Below, piece by piece: positions 17,878-26,120 of a stretch of DNA of 64,000 nucleotides (the stretch's first letter is position 1; the number at the start of each line of letters is the position of its first letter). The DNA comes from JAUIET01 sp964352475. GTDB lineage: Bacteria > Pseudomonadota > Gammaproteobacteria > Pseudomonadales > JAUIET01. The position numbers and the translations under genes are program-made. The notes under the pieces were generated by a model. That model was not told the DNA's origin. It worked only from the letters and a program-made list of their open reading frames with translations, and made no database searches. Where the stretch lies: positions 1-64,000 of the forward strand of contig CAYGSL010000007.1 of NCBI GenBank assembly GCA_964352475.1. Direction: 5' to 3'.

Positions 17878-19443
17878 ATGTCTCTGTTTACCTGGTCTTG
17901 GATTTTTCTTATTTGCTACATCGTTGCCATGGTTGGCATAGGATTCTATGCGCAACGCCGCATTAAACACGCTGACGATTTCGCCACAGCACGAGGTTCC
18001 TACGGACCCGGCTTTCTCGCTTTCGCGTTTGCCGCCTCAACCGCCAGTGGCGCGACCTTTCTGGGTACGCCGGCACTCTCCTACCAATGGGGGTTTGCGG
18101 CCAATTGGGGCAATTTTCTGTACCCGCTGGGATTGTATTTCGGGGTATTGATTTGTATGCGGCTGGTTGCCCGCGCAGGTCACGAATTTGGCAACCGGTC
18201 CATTCCAGAATATCTGGGTGACCGTTACCAGTCTGACGGCATTCGCGTGCTGGTCTCGGTGATGTCTTTGGTGTTGTTTTTCTACCTGGCGGGTCAACTC
18301 GTTAGCGGCCTGGTGATGTTTGAGATTTTGCTTGGCCTGCCTGCCCATTGGGCGCTGATTATAACCGGTGCGGTGTTATTACTTTATGTGGTACTAGGTG
18401 GTGCTCATGCGGATATTTTAACGGACGGCATCCAGGGCATGATGATGTTGGCGCTGGCGGTGCTAATCATAGTGATGTTTGTGCTGGGCTCCGGTATTGA
18501 GGGTGGATTCGGGTCAATGGTTGAGAGCCTGCGCCAGCAGGATGAGGCACTGGTCAGCCCCCTGAATCCAAACACCCCTCTCTATCATTCCTGGTGGTCT
18601 CTGGTGGCGATCGTACTTGCCCATATACCACTGGGGCTACTGCCACATTTAGGCAATAAGTTGTGGGCACTGAAAACAAGCGACAACCAAATGACGTTTG
18701 TGCGCCTGGCCTTTCTATTCGGCCTAACCATGGGAATGATGGGATTCGCCGGGCTCATAACACGAGCACTTGTTGGTGATGCCTTGTTTGCTGATGGTGC
18801 AACACCCAATGCCGCTCTTCCCGTGTTACTGATAGAAGTTTTTCCAACTTGGGTTGCCGCCTTAATCTGCGTTGCGGTTCTATCCGCAATTATGAGTACC
18901 GCTGATGGACTTGTGGTGTCTTCTTCGCAAATTGTCGCGAACGATCTTTATCGTCGTACCTGGGTTCCCTACAAACAAGCTCGCGGTGCACCCGCAATCG
19001 ATGAAGCGGTACTGGACAAAAGAGTGTTGCGGATAAGTCGCGCTTCTACGGCGGTCGTGTTGGTGTTATGCATGTTAATGGCCTGGGCCATGCTGGACCT
19101 GAATATCGCCATTATTATCTGGATTGGTAACGGTGGCATGATGGCGGCGTTTGCCGGGCCACTGGTACTGGGGGCTTTGTGGAGTGGCGTTACCCGTCAA
19201 GGTGCTTACGCGGGTTTGTTGGCTGGATTCGGCACATTTGCGATTTTGTATCTGCAGTTGGTCAATCCGCAATGGTTCGCACCCGGTGCGCTGCAGTCTG
19301 CTGCACAGTGGTTGCATCAGGAAGGACCCAACCCTTATTCAAGTGCGGCCCTGGGTGAAATACTGTCTGTATTGACTACCTTTGTAGTCTCAAAGCTGAC
19401 AAAGCCGCTGCCAGAGGCGCATTTGCAGAGAGTTTTTAGCTAG
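17878..19443 (+). CDS. Sodium:solute symporter family protein
   Basis: This 521-residue inner-membrane transporter of the SSS family has about 13 hydrophobic segments. Family features include the N-terminal FLICYIVAMVGIGFYAQRRIK, GTPALSYQWGFAANW and SAIMSTADGLVVSSSQIVAND. It should couple Na+ entry to uptake of a small anionic or polar solute. Co-transcription with the TetR gene, and the TonB receptor in the same regulon, suggest that the receptor carries the compound over the outer membrane and this protein over the inner one (inference). It is convergent with the DUF35 gene, with 9 bp between them. Confidence 0.88.
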   Translation: MSLFTWSWIFLICYIVAMVGIGFYAQRRIKHADDFATARGSYGPGFLAFAFAASTASGATFLGTPALSYQWGFAANWGNFLYPLGLYFGVLICMRLVARAGHEFGNRSIPEYLGDRYQSDGIRVLVSVMSLVLFFYLAGQLVSGLVMFEILLGLPAHWALIITGAVLLLYVVLGGAHADILTDGIQGMMMLALAVLIIVMFVLGSGIEGGFGSMVESLRQQDEALVSPLNPNTPLYHSWWSLVAIVLAHIPLGLLPHLGNKLWALKTSDNQMTFVRLAFLFGLTMGMMGFAGLITRALVGDALFADGATPNAALPVLLIEVFPTWVAALICVAVLSAIMSTADGLVVSSSQIVANDLYRRTWVPYKQARGAPAIDEAVLDKRVLRISRASTAVVLVLCMLMAWAMLDLNIAIIIWIGNGGMMAAFAGPLVLGALWSGVTRQGAYAGLLAGFGTFAILYLQLVNPQWFAPGALQSAAQWLHQEGPNPYSSAALGEILSVLTTFVVSKLTKPLPEAHLQRVFS

Positions 19444-19452
19444 CTCGATCCG

Positions 19453-19845
19453 CTAGGAATCTGTGAAGGTTTTGAAAACCGGCCGCAAAGCCTCATCACC
19501 CCACGGCATGAAATCCAGCCTTACGGAATCACCGATTTGCAAAGTGTTCATATCCGCATCAACAATGGCCGCCATCATTCTTGGGCCTTCCTGCAAATCA
19601 ATCAGTGCGACAACATAGGGCAACAGTTCCTTAAATTTTGGGTCGATCGCCTGGCGCACTTTGGTGAAGCTGGCTACGGTACCTGAGCCATTAGCCGTCT
19701 TCCAAAGCAAATCCTCATGGCCGCAGGAGGTGCACATTATACGAGGGTAGAACTGCGTATGACCGCAGGCCGCACAGTGTTGCAGGCGTAGCTCGCGTTG
19801 CTCGCAGCCTTCCAGAAAATGCTTATCCAGTGCGCTGTTACTCAT
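19453..19845 (-). CDS. DUF35 (Zn ribbon plus OB-fold) acyl-CoA-associated protein
   Basis: This 130-residue protein has a rubredoxin-like zinc ribbon with two CxxC knuckles (CAACGH and CTSCGHE), followed by a DUF35 OB-fold (GSGTVASFTKVRQ... PRMMAAIVDAD). Proteins of this type pair with thiolase-like enzymes, as in BbsA/BbsB and in the Ltp2-ChsH2 aldolase complex, and bind the CoA part of the substrate. Here it overlaps the thiolase-like gene by 1 bp, a strong sign that the two make a complex. It is the last gene of the operon. Confidence 0.88.
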   Translation of the reverse strand: MSNSALDKHFLEGCEQRELRLQHCAACGHTQFYPRIMCTSCGHEDLLWKTANGSGTVASFTKVRQAIDPKFKELLPYVVALIDLQEGPRMMAAIVDADMNTLQIGDSVRLDFMPWGDEALRPVFKTFTDS

Positions 19846-21014
19846 TACACATCTCTGGCAAGTATCACGGCAGAATGGCTGGACATAATTCCGCCTTGTG
19901 CATGAACCAAAGCAATATCCGCTTTCGGAAGCTGACGTTCTCCGCGGTTGTGACGCAACTGTTGAATGGTTTCCGTTAACGCAAACATGGAACCGGGATT
20001 ACCGGGGTGGCAGTGCGAGAGCAAACCACCGTGCGTATTCACAGGTAAGCTTCCACCAGGCATCAATGCTCCGCTGGCCGCAAATTCACCGCCCTCTCCT
20101 TTTGCGCAGAAACCAAGGTCTTCCAGTTCAATCAGCACAGTGGGTGTAAAACAATCGTATAGCTGCGCAAAATCAATATCAGAAACGCCACCACCTGCCA
20201 TCGCAAACGCCCGCTGACCAGCCTCAACAGCGGCAGATGTTGTTAAGCTTCTGGCCGCGCTGATGTGTTCGTGACTATGGCCCTCACCAACGCCTAACAG
20301 ATAAACCGGGGGGTGCGGTCTGTCTTTAGCGCGCTCTGCCGATGTCATTACAACGGCAGAACCGCCATCCGACATAAGAGAACAATCCAGTAGATGCAAT
20401 GGGTCTGCGATCATTCTGGAATCCAGCACGTCAGCAACGCTGATCGGCTCGCGCTTTTGCGCTGTAGGGTTGTGAACCGCGTGCGCTCTGGCGGCAACCG
20501 CAATTTCAGCGTACTGCGCCTGGGTGGTTCCGTACTGCGCCATGTGTGCCTGAGCGATAAACGCATAATAGGAAGGCACAGTCTGTCCGTACACTTGCTC
20601 GTACAAGGGGTGGCCGGTAGACGACTGGGTTTTCGCCGCTTGCTCTCGCGTCATTCCTGAACGCAGGCTGTCGCCCATGCTGATCACAACGGTATCAGCC
20701 ATACCTGTTGCAATCGCAGACGCTGCGTGATGAACTGCAGAAAATGTTGTGCCGCCACCCGTATTCACACTACTGCAGTAGCGAGGAAATATCTGCATGT
20801 ACTCGGCCACCGCTTCCGCGTGGTACATGATGGGTTGCGCCATTGAATTACAGGTGATCAGGCCATCAACATCCTCTTTATTAAGGCCAGCGTCTTTAAT
20901 CGCCGCCAATGCCGCCTGAACACACAGCTCGGTTGCGTTCATGTCTGGCACTACCCCAACAGCGGTATCTGCCGCACCAATGAAAGCGGTTGCACCACGC
21001 AGATCGAGGCTCAC
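19845..21014 (-). CDS. Thiolase-fold protein lacking the nucleophilic cysteine
   Basis: This 389-residue thiolase-superfamily protein is of the SCP2/lipid-transfer-protein branch. In place of the normal VNNNCATG-type nucleophile motif it reads VNTGGGTT, giving Gly87 where the catalytic Cys should be. The C-terminal loops are kept (HGGLLSHCHPGNPG, VHAQGGIMSSHS). Loss of this Cys rules out ordinary thiolysis and fits a retro-aldolase such as Ltp2 in steroid side-chain breakdown, which needs a DUF35 partner. The DUF35 gene follows with a 1-bp overlap, and two MaoC-fold genes precede it. The exact reaction is inference. Confidence 0.82.
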   Translation of the reverse strand: MSLDLRGATAFIGAADTAVGVVPDMNATELCVQAALAAIKDAGLNKEDVDGLITCNSMAQPIMYHAEAVAEYMQIFPRYCSSVNTGGGTTFSAVHHAASAIATGMADTVVISMGDSLRSGMTREQAAKTQSSTGHPLYEQVYGQTVPSYYAFIAQAHMAQYGTTQAQYAEIAVAARAHAVHNPTAQKREPISVADVLDSRMIADPLHLLDCSLMSDGGSAVVMTSAERAKDRPHPPVYLLGVGEGHSHEHISAARSLTTSAAVEAGQRAFAMAGGGVSDIDFAQLYDCFTPTVLIELEDLGFCAKGEGGEFAASGALMPGGSLPVNTHGGLLSHCHPGNPGSMFALTETIQQLRHNRGERQLPKADIALVHAQGGIMSSHSAVILARDV

Positions 21015-21020
21015 AAGTCA

Positions 21021-21431
21021 TTATCCATGCAGTTGCACTGTGGCTTTACCGGGTGCGATGACATCGCCATTTGCATTCTCTATTCGAAGATCTACCTCCA
21101 CCGTATTATTCTCGGTGTCGATTGCCGCCACTTCACCTATGCCAGTCAGAACTTCATCAACATAAGCTGCAAACCGGTTGGAATACTCCATACTCAACAA
21201 GCAACCGTGCTCCCCAACCCAGCTATCAATGCATTGATGCAACCAATCTCCGATTAAAGGCCCAGCGAGCACCAAATCAGAATAACCTTCAACTTCAGTC
21301 GCGTAAGGGTAGTCGTAGTGAATCCTGTGCGCATTAAACAACACGGCGTTATAGAGAAACAATTGCCGGTTATCGCAACTGAAATCTCTGCTTGGAAAGA
21401 CCTTGCCTATTGCTATTTCAGACAGTCGCAT
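21021..21431 (-). CDS. MaoC/HTD2-like hot-dog dehydratase, C-type half
   Basis: This 136-residue hot-dog protein contains HRIHYDYPYATEVEGYSDLV and VLAGPLIGDWL, the hydratase-type motif with the active-site His seen in HTD2/mesaconyl-CoA hydratase-like proteins. It begins just after the other hot-dog gene; I prefer the ATG at 21431, as the only in-frame alternative is a TTG two codons upstream. With its neighbour it probably forms a heteromeric enoyl-CoA hydratase, the reaction before a retro-aldol or thiolytic cleavage by the next gene product. Confidence 0.8.
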   Translation of the reverse strand: MRLSEIAIGKVFPSRDFSCDNRQLFLYNAVLFNAHRIHYDYPYATEVEGYSDLVLAGPLIGDWLHQCIDSWVGEHGCLLSMEYSNRFAAYVDEVLTGIGEVAAIDTENNTVEVDLRIENANGDVIAPGKATVQLHG

Positions 21432-21437
21432 AGCCAA

Positions 21438-21905
21438 TCACCGTAACAAACGCGTGGTTTTTTCCCAAACCACATCGTTGCCGTTACTGTCTTTCACTTC
21501 CATGATGACCTCATAAAAAATGATTGGTCCTTTGGAGCCTTGCTTAAGGTATATATCGATCAGCTCGCGTGTTGCGGTTAGCTCATCACCGGGGAGTATT
21601 GGCTTGAGGTATTTGAGTTCAAGACCGCCCGCCATCGCTTGGTCTAGTGGGAATTTGGGCAACAAAGTATCTACAGACACTCCGTCTGGCATCAATTCGC
21701 CCAACTCAACAATGTCCCAAAACAAGGCAAGGTGAAACATAGAGGGTGCTATGTCGCCGTCCAGATACTTTCGCTCTGTTTGACCGGTTGCAATGGAATA
21801 CTTTCGAATATCACGCCTCGTCACTACTTCAGTACGTGGCTCTGTCTTTCGTCCAATAGCGGACAGCACGTCTTCGCCTAGCGCCAGTTTGGGCTCAGCG
21901 TTCAC
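21438..21905 (-). CDS. MaoC-like dehydratase, N-type half (FAS1-like dehydratase domain)
   Basis: This 155-residue protein is of the MaoC N-terminal dehydratase type: RRDIRKYSIATGQTE at the hot-dog helix region, and ELKYLKPILPGDELTATREL in the second half. It lacks an obvious catalytic Asp/His pair and is expected to be the structural partner of the following hot-dog protein. The start is probably GTG at 21905, which overlaps the acyl-CoA ligase stop as GTGA (4 nt) and gives a normal N terminus. An ATG eight codons upstream lies deeper in the ligase gene. Confidence 0.78.
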   Translation of the reverse strand: MNAEPKLALGEDVLSAIGRKTEPRTEVVTRRDIRKYSIATGQTERKYLDGDIAPSMFHLALFWDIVELGELMPDGVSVDTLLPKFPLDQAMAGGLELKYLKPILPGDELTATRELIDIYLKQGSKGPIIFYEVIMEVKDSNGNDVVWEKTTRLLR

Positions 21906-23458
21906 AGAGATTTTCCTTGATCTGCCCAATAAGGGTCACGAAGCTCCCGCTTGAGAATTTTTCCGGTTGGCGCTTTTGGCAGACTGTCGACGAAATCAAC
22001 AGAGCGTGGTTTTTGATAGGATGCTAAATGTTCGCTGGCGGCCGCGATAATCTCAGCGGCAGTAGCAGTCTGCCCGGGTTTAAGTACCACCACGGCTTTT
22101 ACAGACTCGCCCCATTGCTCATCAGGTACTCCAAACACGGCTGACTCAAGTACCGCCGGATGTTGATGGATTGCAGCTTCCACTTGCGTGCTGTAGATGT
22201 TCTCACCACCAGAGATAATCATGTCTTTGGCACGATCCACAATAAACAGGTAGCCGTCTTCATCCCAGAGAGCGATATCACCCGTCCACATCCAGCCATC
22301 GCGAATAGTAGCTTCCGTCAAGTCGGGTCTGCGCCAGTAGCCGACCATGTTGGCATCGGATTGCACAATAATTTCACCGGGTGATGCACCGTCTTTGGGC
22401 ACCTCATTCCCGTCAGGATCTACCACTTTAATACTGGTAACATGGCCTTCACGCCCACAGGAAGCCAACCTTTCGCTGTGCTTACCATTTACTGCATCAA
22501 TGTGATCTTCCTGAGAAAGAAAACTCATGGTCATGCCTTCTGTTTGACCGTAGCCCTGAATAATGGTGCAAGGGAATGCTTCCAATGCAGCTTTAACCAC
22601 ACTGCGTGGCATTGGTCCGCCACCGTATTGGATATTACGCAAACTGCTAAGGTCATACTGCTCGAAGTTCTCGACGGCCATCATCCAGTTGAGCATGGTG
22701 GTAATGCCAAGAAACGCCGACACGCGCTCTCGTTGAATGACTTCAAGTGCTAACTTGGCGTCGAAGTTGATCAATACCAGCGGGCAGCCATGCGCCATGT
22801 AATTCATGGCAAGGCCAACCGGTATGTGAAACATCTGGCCTGTAAGCATGTAAACGTCGCTTGGCACAATTCGCTCTGCGACCGTTTGATTCAACATACC
22901 CATATACAGTGATTTATGGGTATGCAGTGCACCTTTGGATTCACCGGTAGTGCCGCCGGTATATAAAATCAATACTGGGTCGTCATCACCAATGTTAATG
23001 GCCTGTACCGGTTCATGATCGTCGGTATTGTCGACCAGAGATTCGTAAGAACCATCACTGTTATCACCAAATTCCAGCCAATGCGGCACCTTTACAAGGC
23101 TTTGCAGTTCGCTGCGAATTTCTGCGTATTCGGACTGAGAAATGAAAGTGCTGGGTGCGCCATCTTCAATTATTCTTTGCAACTCTGCTGTGCCCAGACG
23201 CCAATTCAATGGCTGAGCTATAAATCCGCCGCGAGCACAGGCGTAGTAAATTTCCATGTACTCAATGCTGTTCTTGGAAAGAACAGCAACACGATCGCCC
23301 TTCTTCAGGCTGAGGTTATCTGTTAGCGCATTGGTTAACCGACGAATGCGGGCATCCAACTCGCCGTAGCTAATACGTCTTCCGCTATCAACGTCAATAA
23401 TCGCTTCTCGCGCTGGGCTAAGGCGCGCGATTTTAGCGGGGATGTTTCCAATATTCAC
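21902..23458 (-). CDS. Acyl-CoA ligase (class I adenylate-forming)
   Basis: This 518-residue AMP-forming ligase activates a carboxylic acid to its CoA thioester. The P-loop LYTGGTTGESKG (A3), the motif YGQTEG (A5), TGDIALWDEDGY (A7), and a C-terminal PKAPTGKILKRELR with the catalytic Lys (A10) are all visible. The start is uncertain: GTG at 23458 lies 23 bp after the upstream stop and gives the family-typical NIGNIPAKIARLSP. An ATG at 23527 would overlap the preceding gene by 46 bp. It is the CoA-activating step for the operon. Confidence 0.9.
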   Translation of the reverse strand: MNIGNIPAKIARLSPAREAIIDVDSGRRISYGELDARIRRLTNALTDNLSLKKGDRVAVLSKNSIEYMEIYYACARGGFIAQPLNWRLGTAELQRIIEDGAPSTFISQSEYAEIRSELQSLVKVPHWLEFGDNSDGSYESLVDNTDDHEPVQAINIGDDDPVLILYTGGTTGESKGALHTHKSLYMGMLNQTVAERIVPSDVYMLTGQMFHIPVGLAMNYMAHGCPLVLINFDAKLALEVIQRERVSAFLGITTMLNWMMAVENFEQYDLSSLRNIQYGGGPMPRSVVKAALEAFPCTIIQGYGQTEGMTMSFLSQEDHIDAVNGKHSERLASCGREGHVTSIKVVDPDGNEVPKDGASPGEIIVQSDANMVGYWRRPDLTEATIRDGWMWTGDIALWDEDGYLFIVDRAKDMIISGGENIYSTQVEAAIHQHPAVLESAVFGVPDEQWGESVKAVVVLKPGQTATAAEIIAAASEHLASYQKPRSVDFVDSLPKAPTGKILKRELRDPYWADQGKSL

Positions 23459-23481
23459 GTGGCAGTTTGGCTCTGGCGTGT

Positions 23482-23901
23482 TTAGTAAGGCAAGTCCAGA
23501 TCGAGATGTCGCCGGTGCAGCTGCCACTCGCCATCACGTTTGACGACTTCATCGCGGTATACGCCGGCAGAAATCAGGCGGATGCTGCCAGCTTCTGTAC
23601 CAAACAGGGTGAGATTACTGACAACTGTTGCCGATGCATCATCGCCCGCCTCAAAAAACACATTTGAGACCACGTGGCGGCGCTGATCAGTTTGCTCTTC
23701 AAAAGAGCCGGTCATAAGTTGCATGATGCCATCGCGATTTATGAACGGACCTACCAGATCGGCGTCAGCAATTTTTAGCGTGAACTGCGCATCTTCGGCA
23801 AAGCATTTGGCCAGCATGTCTTTTACACGCATATCCAGCGCGTACGCGGATCGATTTAATAGCTCTGTAATTGCCTGTTTATCGTCTGTGCTCAAACTCA
23901 T
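23482..23901 (-). CDS. NTF2-like (SnoaL-type) protein
   Basis: This 139-residue protein is of the SnoaL/NTF2 superfamily (DDKQAITELLNRSAYALDM; a C-terminal VKRDGEWQLHRRHLDLDLPY). It is related in pattern to the one at 6566-7069. The ATG at 23901 overlaps the stop of the SDR gene by one base (TAATG), showing translational coupling; an upstream in-frame start at 23970 would add 23 residues encoded inside the SDR gene. It may be an isomerase/dehydratase or a non-catalytic partner. It sits between the SDR and the CoA ligase. Confidence 0.77.
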   Translation of the reverse strand: MSLSTDDKQAITELLNRSAYALDMRVKDMLAKCFAEDAQFTLKIADADLVGPFINRDGIMQLMTGSFEEQTDQRRHVVSNVFFEAGDDASATVVSNLTLFGTEAGSIRLISAGVYRDEVVKRDGEWQLHRRHLDLDLPY

Positions 23902-24713
23902 TACGCTGCTCCCATACCGAGAATGTCCAGAGTGCCACGCCATGCCAGCGAGCCACCGTCGATTAACCACACCACGCCATTAATGAACTGCGATTGTTCG
24001 CTGGCTAAAAAGCACACCAGCTCCGCTACGTCTTTGGGTGCACCCATGCGCGGAATTAAATGCGTCATTGTCATGGTGTTTAACATGGCTTGTGGGTCGG
24101 GTGCTGCTTCCAGAAACTTGTCGACCATTTGCGTATGGATTGAGCCAGGGCAATAACAATTGGCCCGAATTCCGTGCGGCGCCAGGTCCACTGCAAGGTT
24201 CTTGGTTAGTTGCATCACTGCACCTTTGGTTGAACCATAGGCCATGCAATTGGGATACCCTGCTATCGAGCTTGTAGACCCTGCATTGATAATTGAAGCG
24301 TGATCGCTTTCTTTCAAGTAAGGCAGGGCGTATTTGGAGCAGAGAAAAACGCCAACGAGATTTACAGAGACCACTTTTTCAAAGGTTTCTCTGCTCATGG
24401 TTTCCAGCGACAATTCCGCGCTGATCATGCTTTCGTGAATGCCTGCGTTGTTGTGCAGAATGTCTATACCACCATACGCATCGGCGGCAACCGACATCAG
24501 GGTTTGGACCTGTTCTTCGTCGGTTACATCGCAGTGTTGGTAGATGGCTTCACCACCAGCATCACGTATTTCGCAGGCGAGTGCTTCACCCAATTCATCG
24601 TTAAGATCGGAAATGACAACTTTAGCGCCATTGCTAGCCGCTAATTTCGCTGTTCCCGCACCAATTCCGGCACTGGCGCCGGTAATCACAAAACGTAAGC
24701 CTTCAACGCTCAT
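23901..24713 (-). CDS. Short-chain dehydrogenase/reductase, first gene of CoA operon
   Basis: This 270-residue SDR has the cofactor motif TGASAGIG, NNAGIHE, a Ser in INAGSTSSIAG and YGSTK (YxxxK). It heads a tight seven-gene operon that ends with DUF35 at 19453. Its promoter is unusually clear: TATAAT (24743-24748) and TTGAAT (24765-24770), with the palindrome TTGAATATTATTCAA covering the -35. It therefore appears to be controlled together with the Rieske oxygenase. The likely task is oxidation of a diol or alcohol from the oxygenase step (inference). Confidence 0.88.
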   Translation of the reverse strand: MSVEGLRFVITGASAGIGAGTAKLAASNGAKVVISDLNDELGEALACEIRDAGGEAIYQHCDVTDEEQVQTLMSVAADAYGGIDILHNNAGIHESMISAELSLETMSRETFEKVVSVNLVGVFLCSKYALPYLKESDHASIINAGSTSSIAGYPNCMAYGSTKGAVMQLTKNLAVDLAPHGIRANCYCPGSIHTQMVDKFLEAAPDPQAMLNTMTMTHLIPRMGAPKDVAELVCFLASEQSQFINGVVWLIDGGSLAWRGTLDILGMGAA

Positions 24714-24742
24714 GTATCACCTCTTACTATTATTCTTGGCGG

Positions 24743-24770
24743 ATTATACGATTTTTTGAATATTATTCAA
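24743..24770 (-). promoter_or_regulatory. Promoter of the CoA operon overlapping operator A3
   Basis: The palindrome TTGAATATTATTCAA (24756-24770) is identical to the one at 17221-17235. On the minus strand TTGAAT (24765-24770) and TATAAT (24743-24748) are separated by 16 bp, exactly as in the Rieske promoter. The flank GATTATACGA is also shared. Confidence 0.82.
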
Positions 24771-24825
24771 GTTAGCTAGTACTGGGTACCTTATAGCGGT
24801 AGAGCAAAGCAGTTTATGGCACTGA

Positions 24826-24942
24826 GGCGATGAAGCGAGTGTCTGCTAGCGGGACTGTGTGAGAGAAGGACCTCGAACACAAGCCCCCATGGATGGGTTC
24901 ACGGCGTGTCCCGATAGCAGACACTCGCTTCATCGCCGGTCT
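24826..24942 (+). repeat. Hairpin repeat family 1, full copy
   Basis: Left arm 24826-24854, core 24855-24908 (54 bp), right arm 24909-24937, tail GGTCT 24938-24942. The 29-bp arms pair at 28 of 29 positions and are unrelated to the arms of the other copies, while the core is nearly identical to them. It sits between the 3' end of the CaiB gene and the promoter of the next operon, where it could end transcription. Confidence 0.92.
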
Positions 24943-24962
24943 CGAATAACAAACCGATCGAG

Positions 24963-26114
24963 TTAGTTCAGAAGTTGATCTATTTCCGAGCTGGACAGAC
25001 CAAGACCATCAAGAATTTCCTGGCCATTCGCACCAGGCAATGGAGGTACGCCAGCCTGCGGCTCGCTAACGCTGAACTTGGGCGCCGGTGCAGGTTGAAC
25101 AATTCCATCGACATTCAGATAGGTTCCACGGGCAACATTGTGTGGGTGTTGTGCCGCTTCTGTCATATTCAATACGGGTGCAAAACAGGCGTCGGTACCT
25201 TCTAACAGTTCGCACCATTGATCTCTGGTTTTAGTTTGAAACAGTGCTTTCATTTGCTTTTTGCCTTCTGGCCATTGGGCTTTGTCCCACTGGTCGGCAA
25301 ATACGGGATTATCCTGTAGCTCTAATCTGGCAATCATTTCTTGATAAAACTGTGGCTCGAGCGCACACACGGTAACGAATCCACCATCCGCGCAGGCGTA
25401 GGTGTCGTGCCAGGGCGAGCCAAAGTCTGCCCAACCCTGCCCCAGTTCGTCTTTTATCTCGCCGGTGTTGTGCATCATTTTCAGCAGCGATGATATATAC
25501 GCGGAACCGTCGGTGATCGCGGAATCTACTACCTGGCCCTGGCCGGTACGTTGAGCGTGGATTAACGCGCTCTGTATGCCGAACAGCAACATCATGGTGC
25601 CACCGCCCAGGTCTCCAATTACGGTTAGCGGGGCCCGTGGTGGACTGTCTGCGCTGCCGCCGTACCACAGTGCTCCTGACAGCCCGATATAGTTAGGGTC
25701 ATGACCTGCCGCATGCGCTAACGGCCCTGTCTGTCCCCAGCCAGTCATACGGCCGTAAACAAGTGCGGGGTTGGCCGCAAGACAAACATCGGGGCCAAGG
25801 CCTAGGCGTTCCATAACGCTAGGGCGAAAGCCTTCAATAAAAATATCAACTTCCGCGACTAATTTTAGCAAGGCGCTTATTGAGTCCGGGTCTTTCAGGT
25901 TTAGGGCAATGGATTTTTTGCCGCGATTGAAGAATGCGTGATTAACACCACGACTGGCGGCAGCCGCTGATCCCGTTTTGGCTGCATTCGGGTTGGGTGC
26001 TTTCCGTTCGACGAGAATAACGTCGGCGCCCATATCTGCGAGCATCATGCCTGCACAAGGTGCAGGGCCAATACCGGCTATTTCTAATACTTTAATGCCT
26101 GATAAAGGGCCCAT
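24963..26114 (-). CDS. CaiB/BaiF-family CoA-transferase (family III)
   Basis: This 383-residue family III CoA-transferase has KVLEIAGIGPAPCAGMMLAD at the N terminus, the RGKKSIALNLKDPD segment and GYGRMTGWGQ-like sequence (VYGRMTGWGQTGPLA). The pattern is closest to alpha-methylacyl-CoA racemase-like members of the family, so racemisation of a 2-methyl branched acyl-CoA is an alternative to CoA transfer. It is 6 bp downstream of an LLM flavoenzyme and appears to be the last gene of a minus-strand unit that includes the hydrolase and TetR. A hairpin element follows it. Confidence 0.87.
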   Translation of the reverse strand: MGPLSGIKVLEIAGIGPAPCAGMMLADMGADVILVERKAPNPNAAKTGSAAAASRGVNHAFFNRGKKSIALNLKDPDSISALLKLVAEVDIFIEGFRPSVMERLGLGPDVCLAANPALVYGRMTGWGQTGPLAHAAGHDPNYIGLSGALWYGGSADSPPRAPLTVIGDLGGGTMMLLFGIQSALIHAQRTGQGQVVDSAITDGSAYISSLLKMMHNTGEIKDELGQGWADFGSPWHDTYACADGGFVTVCALEPQFYQEMIARLELQDNPVFADQWDKAQWPEGKKQMKALFQTKTRDQWCELLEGTDACFAPVLNMTEAAQHPHNVARGTYLNVDGIVQPAPAPKFSVSEPQAGVPPLPGANGQEILDGLGLSSSEIDQLLN

Positions 26115-26120
26115 GGTGCC

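Noticed and set aside
24963..26114. CRISPR-like reading of constant cores with variable 29-bp arms
   Set aside because: The arms are inverted pairs within a copy, not spacers between tandem repeats, and copies are dispersed by kilobases.
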